64,000 bases of DNA from Riptortus pedestris. Lineage: Eukaryota > Arthropoda > Insecta > Hemiptera > Alydidae. The first letter of the stretch is position 1. Each line of letters begins with the position of its first letter. Both the position numbers and the translations under genes were made by a program. Shown here piece by piece: positions 58,376 through 64,000 of this stretch. The stretch covers positions 107,905,001-107,969,000 of the forward strand of contig CM032231.1 in assembly GCA_019009955.1 (NCBI GenBank), written 5' to 3'. The notes beneath the pieces are model-generated. The model ran no database searches. It worked only from the letters and a program-made list of their open reading frames with translations, and was not told the DNA's origin.

Positions 58376-58860
58376 TTAGCAGATTTCCCTTAAGGGAAAT
58401 CAGCGGTTGTACTCATGATCAGATTTTCAAAATATCTCCTCAAATGTCCATTGATCCAACCTAGATGATGACAAAATAAGGCCCGATAAAAACTATATAC
58501 ATATAAATATATATATATATGTCTGCTAATGCTCTTGCTGTCGAAATATTTGTTTAATCGTTATTAAACTCGTTATTTAAACATTCCATGTAGAAATAAA
58601 GGTCAAGTTCGTTGAAGGCTGAAATCGGACATTGGTTAGAGGGATTCAGAGGGGGAATTTCGAAAATTCTAAATATCTCCCTTATTACGTTCTAATCGAA
58701 ACATTTTATAGTACCATAGTTATTGTAAACTCAATGTTCTATAAATGTTTAGTTTTTATTTATTCGCGATGATGTTAAGTGTTAACAGTATGAAGATTTA
58801 TCAATTTTAAAATTTCGCCTGGGATATCTGCTTAGTTTACGAAGCCCCTGCGAATTGGAC
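58376..58860 (+). mobile_element. HINE, shortened diverged copy
   Basis: TTAGCAGATTTCCCTTAAGG start, short TA tract 58508-58521, core with TCGTTGAAGGCTGAAATCGG, and end GATATCTGCTTAG, decayed hairpin ACGAAG/CTGCGA and TTGGAC. Confidence 0.88.
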
Positions 58861-58929
58861 TGTGTTTTCTTATTGATCACCTGGTTATTATTATTATTAT
58901 TATTTGTTGACCTACCGCCATAGGATCTA

Positions 58930-59842
<913 letters not shown>

Positions 59843-60075
59843 ATTAAACAGAATTTTACTAATAATGAAAAAATAAAATAAAAGTATTTGTGGAATTCTC
59901 ATTATTTGTTCTACAACAACTTTACCGGTTACCCACAGGTGTATATACATCCTCGAAAAATTGTGAATATGTAATGCATATCTAATTTATGGCTGAAATT
60001 CATTTAAAAAAAAAAAAATGAAAACCTCAAATTATTATTAAAATACTTTTTATTTCACTACTAGTTTCCCCATAT
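59843..60075 (-). mobile_element. Penelope-like terminal segment, copy 2 (hammerhead truncated)
   Basis: Direct repeat of 57878-58083, about 1.97 kb away, with roughly 15 percent divergence. It ends at GAAACTAGTAGTG (minus strand): the GAAA and stem III (ACT-AGT-AGT) remain, but the CTGATGA half and stem II are gone. Confidence 0.55.
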
Positions 60076-60089
60076 AGTTCCAAACTATA

Positions 60090-60250
60090 TGTATATAAAT
60101 TATGTCTCTGTTCTAGCTGTCGAAATTTGTTTGTCGTTACCAAACTCGTTATTTAAACATTCTATGTAAAAATAAAGGTCAAGTTCGTTAACGGCTGAAA
60201 TTGGACCTTGGAGAAGGGGGGGGGGGGGTTAGACGGGGAATTTCGAAAAT
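60090..60250 (+). mobile_element. HINE interior fragment
   Basis: GTTACCAAACTCGTTATTTA, GTTCGTTAACGGCTGAAATT, a G12 run and GGGGAATTTCGAAAAT; no ends. Confidence 0.75.
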
Positions 60251-60308
60251 ATTTATTAAATATTAAAGTTACCGGTACATTAATTCACTAGATCAAATAA
60301 AGAAAAAT

Positions 60309-60546
60309 GTTGCCACGTAGGATCTACATAAACTAAGCAGATTTCCCACGTAAAGTTTTACAACAGATAATTCTACATACTGGCAACACTTAAAACCGCC
60401 GTAAATCAATACAAACAGTAATGAGAAATCTTTCAGTCAATTTTAGTAACCTCCCAACGGAAAAGGTCTGAATTGTTAATAAATAGATCTCTTTTTGGTG
60501 AACAGATAGCAAGAAGTGAATTGAATATTCTTCACCGGAAAGAAAA
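60309..60546 (-). mobile_element. HINE 3'-end fragment (long form)
   Basis: Decayed hairpin (GCCACGTAGGATCTACAT), then AAACTAAGCAGATTTCCCAC and long-form sequence to CACCGGAAAGAAAAACC, directly followed by another copy. Confidence 0.75.
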
Positions 60547-60547
60547 A

Positions 60548-61386
60548 CCCGTCACAAAGGGGCTGCGTAAACTAAGCAGATTTCCCTCGTGAAGTTTAAC
60601 GATAGATAAATCTACGTACTGGTAACAAAACACCACCGTGAATATTAAGTGAATAAATACAAACGATAATAACAAACCTCCCGACGGGGAGCGTCTGAAA
60701 TGTAAACAAACAGGTCTGCTTATCTCACAGTGGAAATATATCAGAATATAAGATATTAATTTTATTGAAAACTATTTACTATATATAGTACTGTAATTTA
60801 TTAAAATCATTTTTATATCATTCATTCAACCGAACTTATTTGCATGTATCTCGTATACTAAAGTTCTCTTGAAAATAATATTTGGCATTTTAACTTCGAA
60901 AAAGTGTTTTATTCGGCACGAAAAAGTGTGTTCAGAGCATTGTTTATGCGGCACGAGTAGGAGTTGGGGTTTTGCTGAAAGGTAAAAATTGATAACTGCA
61001 AATATTACGGTTAATATTCTAGATAGACAATAAACGTATTAACAATATTTATAATAATTTTAATTTGCCATATGATTTGTTCTATGCAATTATTTTATCA
61101 GACTTATTTCAAATTTTTGAAAATTCCCCTTCCTACAAGCCCCCCCCCTCTGTCACTTGAGCGATTTCTGCCAATAACGAACTTGATCTTTCTTTTTACT
61201 ACGATTAAATATCTAGTTTGGTGACTAACAAACAAATATCGCGACCACTTGAGCGTTAACAGACAAATATATATATTATTTTGAACGGATTTTCGACATC
61301 TTCTTGGTAGGATCGATGGACATTTGAAGAAATGTTCCGAAATTCACGTCATGTGACCTTAATAGCTGATTTCCCTTGAGGGAAAC
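60548..61386 (-). mobile_element. HINE, long form
   Basis: CCGTCACAAAGGGGCTGC start, long segment, core, minimal TA tract at 61268-61275, and GATTTCCCTTGAGGGAAAC end. It follows the preceding fragment in the same direction, so the long segment GGAAAGAAAAAC of one copy abuts the hairpin end of the next. Confidence 0.88.
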
Positions 61387-62317
61387 ATAATCATAAATGA
61401 AGAACCGTTAACTTCTTAAATTATGAAAAAGTATATCTACAGATTAAGATTGTAAATATCTTTAACCTATTATTACGTTTTAGGAGGGTTTTATCTCAGA
61501 GTATTGTGCCATTGTAGACAGGCAATGAAATTCTTAAGAACTTAAAAGCGTGAAAGAATAAAAGTATAGGATAAAGGCTGAAGCATTGGATTAAACAAAT
61601 ATCCTCGTAAAAATACCTCGTATAATGCCAAGAGGGTTTAGAAGTTGAGAGCAAAGTTAAACAACTCAGAATAAAAGAGTATTATTAAGCAAGATTTAAT
61701 AAGATGAACTCTCTTTCAGCAAAAGGATGAAAAAAGAACAAGTCATTATTTCGTTCATAATGAAATTATATAACTACAAAAAAAATCCTTTATACATAAC
61801 TCATCTAATTACATTTTTTTTCAAACGTAAAAAAAGGTTCAGGGGTATAAATATATTAAAAAAGGTAAATTATGCACGTCGTTTAATTTTATATGGACGT
61901 GTGCCTTTTTGATATCTGTTCTATAGAAAAACCTTGATTTTCGCCGCCCAAAGTGTAATGTAGATTTGGGATTTGCTTCGTCGTACAAATATTTCAAAAC
62001 TTTGGTATTATCAAAACTAGAACCAGTGAGAATGATTAGCGACGACTAAAAGTAATAAAATCATAGCCTTTTAAATGATATTTTCTAGAAGTTAATGCTT
62101 CTATTTTACCGTTTCCAATATCGATACCCTTTAAGACCAAAATCGTAAATATCCCAAATTGCTTAAGAAGGACTTGGGATTTAGAAGGGAGAAATTTATA
62201 TTATAATTATATCTATCATAAAGTGAAAGATTGATAAATTTTGCATAACAATTTTTTTTTTTACAAATTAATTTCATTCTACTGTTGTAATGTATATTTC
62301 TTTCTTTCGAATTTCAA
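61387..62317. other. AT-rich spacer
   Basis: A Lys/Tyr-rich + frame (61727-61912) has no recognised domain. Nothing supported. Confidence 0.35.
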
Positions 62318-62376
62318 AAAAGTACTTCAAATTTTCATCGATCCTACTAAGGATACGACGAAAATACGGAACTCGC

Positions 62377-62417
<41 letters not shown>
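62318..62417 (+). mobile_element. HINE 5' fragment ending in (TA)n
   Basis: GTACTTCAAATTTTCATCGA, TCCTACTAAGGATACGACG, AAAATACGGAACTCGC and (TA)n 62383-62417. Probably the left part of the copy that continues at 62990. Confidence 0.7.
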
Positions 62418-62419
<2 letters not shown>

Positions 62420-62589
62420 ACACAATACATGTACAGAACAAAATAAGCTGCCCTCTTTATGGTCAGCCTCCTAATCTGCTAATTTCTTCGTAATATATTT
62501 TTTTATACGGTATATGAAAATTTGGAATTTTATATATTGAATTGAGCAAGGTTGGTATTTCAGGTGAGAGTGGAGCTTATATTTCGTCT

Positions 62590-62810
62590 TTAATTTTTAT
62601 ATAAATGATGATTGACAACTCTTATAGGTGATTTAAGGATTACTGTTGACAAACCCTTCAGATCATCTTTTGTCCATATTCTATTAATATCTTCACTGTT
62701 TTTTTGATAGAGGACTCCTCTTGAGCCGAACAATAGCCCCATAACCCTCCAGTCTTGGATTTCGTATTTTTCTGAGAAATAAAGACAATATGGTTCGTAC
62801 ATTGATATCT
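62590..62810 (-). pseudogene. LINE-type reverse-transcriptase C-terminal fragment
   Basis: Minus-strand frame: DWRVMGLLFGSRGVLYQ, then LKGLSTVILKSPIRVVNHHL. This matches the pattern (W-V-GLLFGARG, then ILKxSLxIxNxHLY) I know from C-termini of some arthropod non-LTR retrotransposon proteins. Only about 70 codons; upstream reading is frame-shifted. It sits between two parts of a HINE split at its (TA)n tract. Confidence 0.45.
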
Positions 62811-62986
62811 TCCCTTAGCCCACCTCGTCTGCTTGATTTTTGTTAATCTCAAAACGGACGGTAGGATCGATAATTAACCCCATCTTTTCATTTTTCTCGA
62901 TGAAGCTACAATGTCTGCTCATCTCGGTATGCCGTCTGACAAATTGCAAGCCTCGAAGCTTCGAATATATCCTAATCTTGGTGGTT

Positions 62987-62989
<3 letters not shown>

Positions 62990-63047
<58 letters not shown>

Positions 63048-63602
63048 CAGTTGCTGCTCTAGCGATCGTAGTTTTTGTTTGATCGTTGCCAAAAACATGT
63101 AAGCGTTTCATGTAAAACTATAGATCAAGTTTGTTAACGGCTGAAATCGGACTGAGCGGAGGGGATTCAAAATATCCTAGTTATTATGAGAGAATATTGT
63201 GCAAAAATAATCTCGTTGCAAAGTGGTGTTTTATACAATTTTTCGGTATCTAAAATATTAACAATGATGTTTGAATTTTTTGATTTTCAGCCTTTTGTAA
63301 ACTTCCACTCCTACTCATTATAATTACCTGCAAGGTGGTAAAGTATGAAAAATCGTATTCCCGGTTTAAATATCAAATATTTTTTTTCCAACGAAGCTTT
63401 ACTAAGTGAGTTACATAGCAAATAGGTTGTATGTGAGGTCATTAATCAAGATTATATTTAACGACACATATAAATCCGAAAATAAAATTTATCAATCGTC
63501 ATAATAGCATTACAACTTTGAGGGGGAGGGGGTGCAGGGGTTAAATCATACCAGAAGGTGGGGGGACATCTGCCTAGTTTACGTAGCACCAGCGTTCTGG
63601 AC
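62990..63602 (+). mobile_element. HINE 3' part starting at (TA)n
   Basis: (TA)n 62992-63043, TTTGTCAGTTGCTGCTCTAG, GTTAACGGCTGAAATCGGAC, long-form remnants, then CATCTGCCTAGTTTACGTAG, CACC and TTCTGGACTTTT (decayed hairpin). Confidence 0.85.
62992..63043. repeat. (TA)n microsatellite inside HINE
   Basis: About 26 TA units. Confidence 0.95.
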
Positions 63603-64000
63603 TTTTTTTTTGTTAATTCCTTGACTTAAGTATAACGCCACATTTTATTCAACTCCTCAGAGTCAGAATATCTTTTATCTTCATATGAAATTAAGGCTAA
63701 AGTAATGAACATAATTTGAAATTCTTATTCTCTTTGGAGGGAAGTCATATAGTGTCCATATTACATTATTGAATATGGACAGTGTCGATCAGCAACCTCT
63801 TATGTCAAAAAAATGAGAAACCCTGATTTTTGCATATTTATATTAATTGTACTGTACTTGATGTTCTGTTCCAAGGCTATATTGAAAATTATTTTATATT
63901 ATTCAACTGTACTTTGAAATAATTGGAAGTAATATATCAATATCAATATTTTCAATCACTGAATGATTAAATCAGTTTTTCATACATCCATTAAAAGTAA
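63603..64000. other. AT-rich end of window
   Basis: Nothing recognised. Confidence 0.35.

Overview
Eukaryotic, strongly AT-rich, non-coding DNA, most likely from an arthropod (probably an insect; species not determined). The assignment rests on the mix of transposons: a Penelope-like retroelement with GIY-YIG endonuclease and hammerhead-like ribozymes, piggyBac elements with TTAA target sites, Helitrons, DINE-1-like Helentron-derived elements, a tRNA-derived SINE and LINE tails. I find no intact host protein-coding gene. A recursive-splice-site-like sequence on the + strand near 44.69 kb makes it plausible that the window lies inside one long intron.

The dominant component is one dispersed family, here called HINE (Helentron-associated interspersed element), with about 30 full, truncated or nested copies. 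A copy starts with TTTTAGCAGATTTCCC, carries a (TA)n tract at a fixed internal position, and ends with a subterminal inverted repeat, a 6-bp hairpin (ACGCAG/CTGCGT) and GACGGACTTTT. There are short (about 620 bp) and long (about 850-980 bp) forms.

Layout: 0-4 kb, HINEs. 6.4-6.96 kb, a 33-bp minisatellite. 9.9-11.4 kb, a HINE split by a Helitron. 12.95-13.7 kb, a small-ORF element with palindromic end. 14.29-17.0 kb, a decayed piggyBac. 17.8-20.4 kb, HINEs. 20.68-24.71 kb, a head-to-head Penelope-like element with 12-bp target duplication, itself hit by a HINE. 25.9-30.5 kb, HINEs and a (GA)n block. 30.87-31.81 kb, a SINE split by a solo LTR. 33-36 kb, mostly featureless. 36.6-48 kb, further Penelope remnants with hammerhead motifs, two more small-ORF elements, two LINE tails and HINEs. 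48-57.6 kb, HINEs, SINEs and a non-autonomous piggyBac nested in a HINE. 57.9-60.1 kb, duplicated Penelope-type ends around a 385-bp (GA)n block. 60-64 kb, HINE mosaics and a LINE fragment.

Nested insertions give a relative order: Penelope before HINE (21 kb), HINE before Helitron (10 kb), HINE before piggyBac (54.5 kb), SINE before LTR (31 kb), LINE before Penelope (46 kb). The items I find most worth following are the recurrent hammerhead-like ribozymes at Penelope ends (seven loci), the unnamed small-ORF/palindrome element (three copies), the zero-length-exon splice motif, and the piggyBac gene whose start codon appears to be split by an intron.
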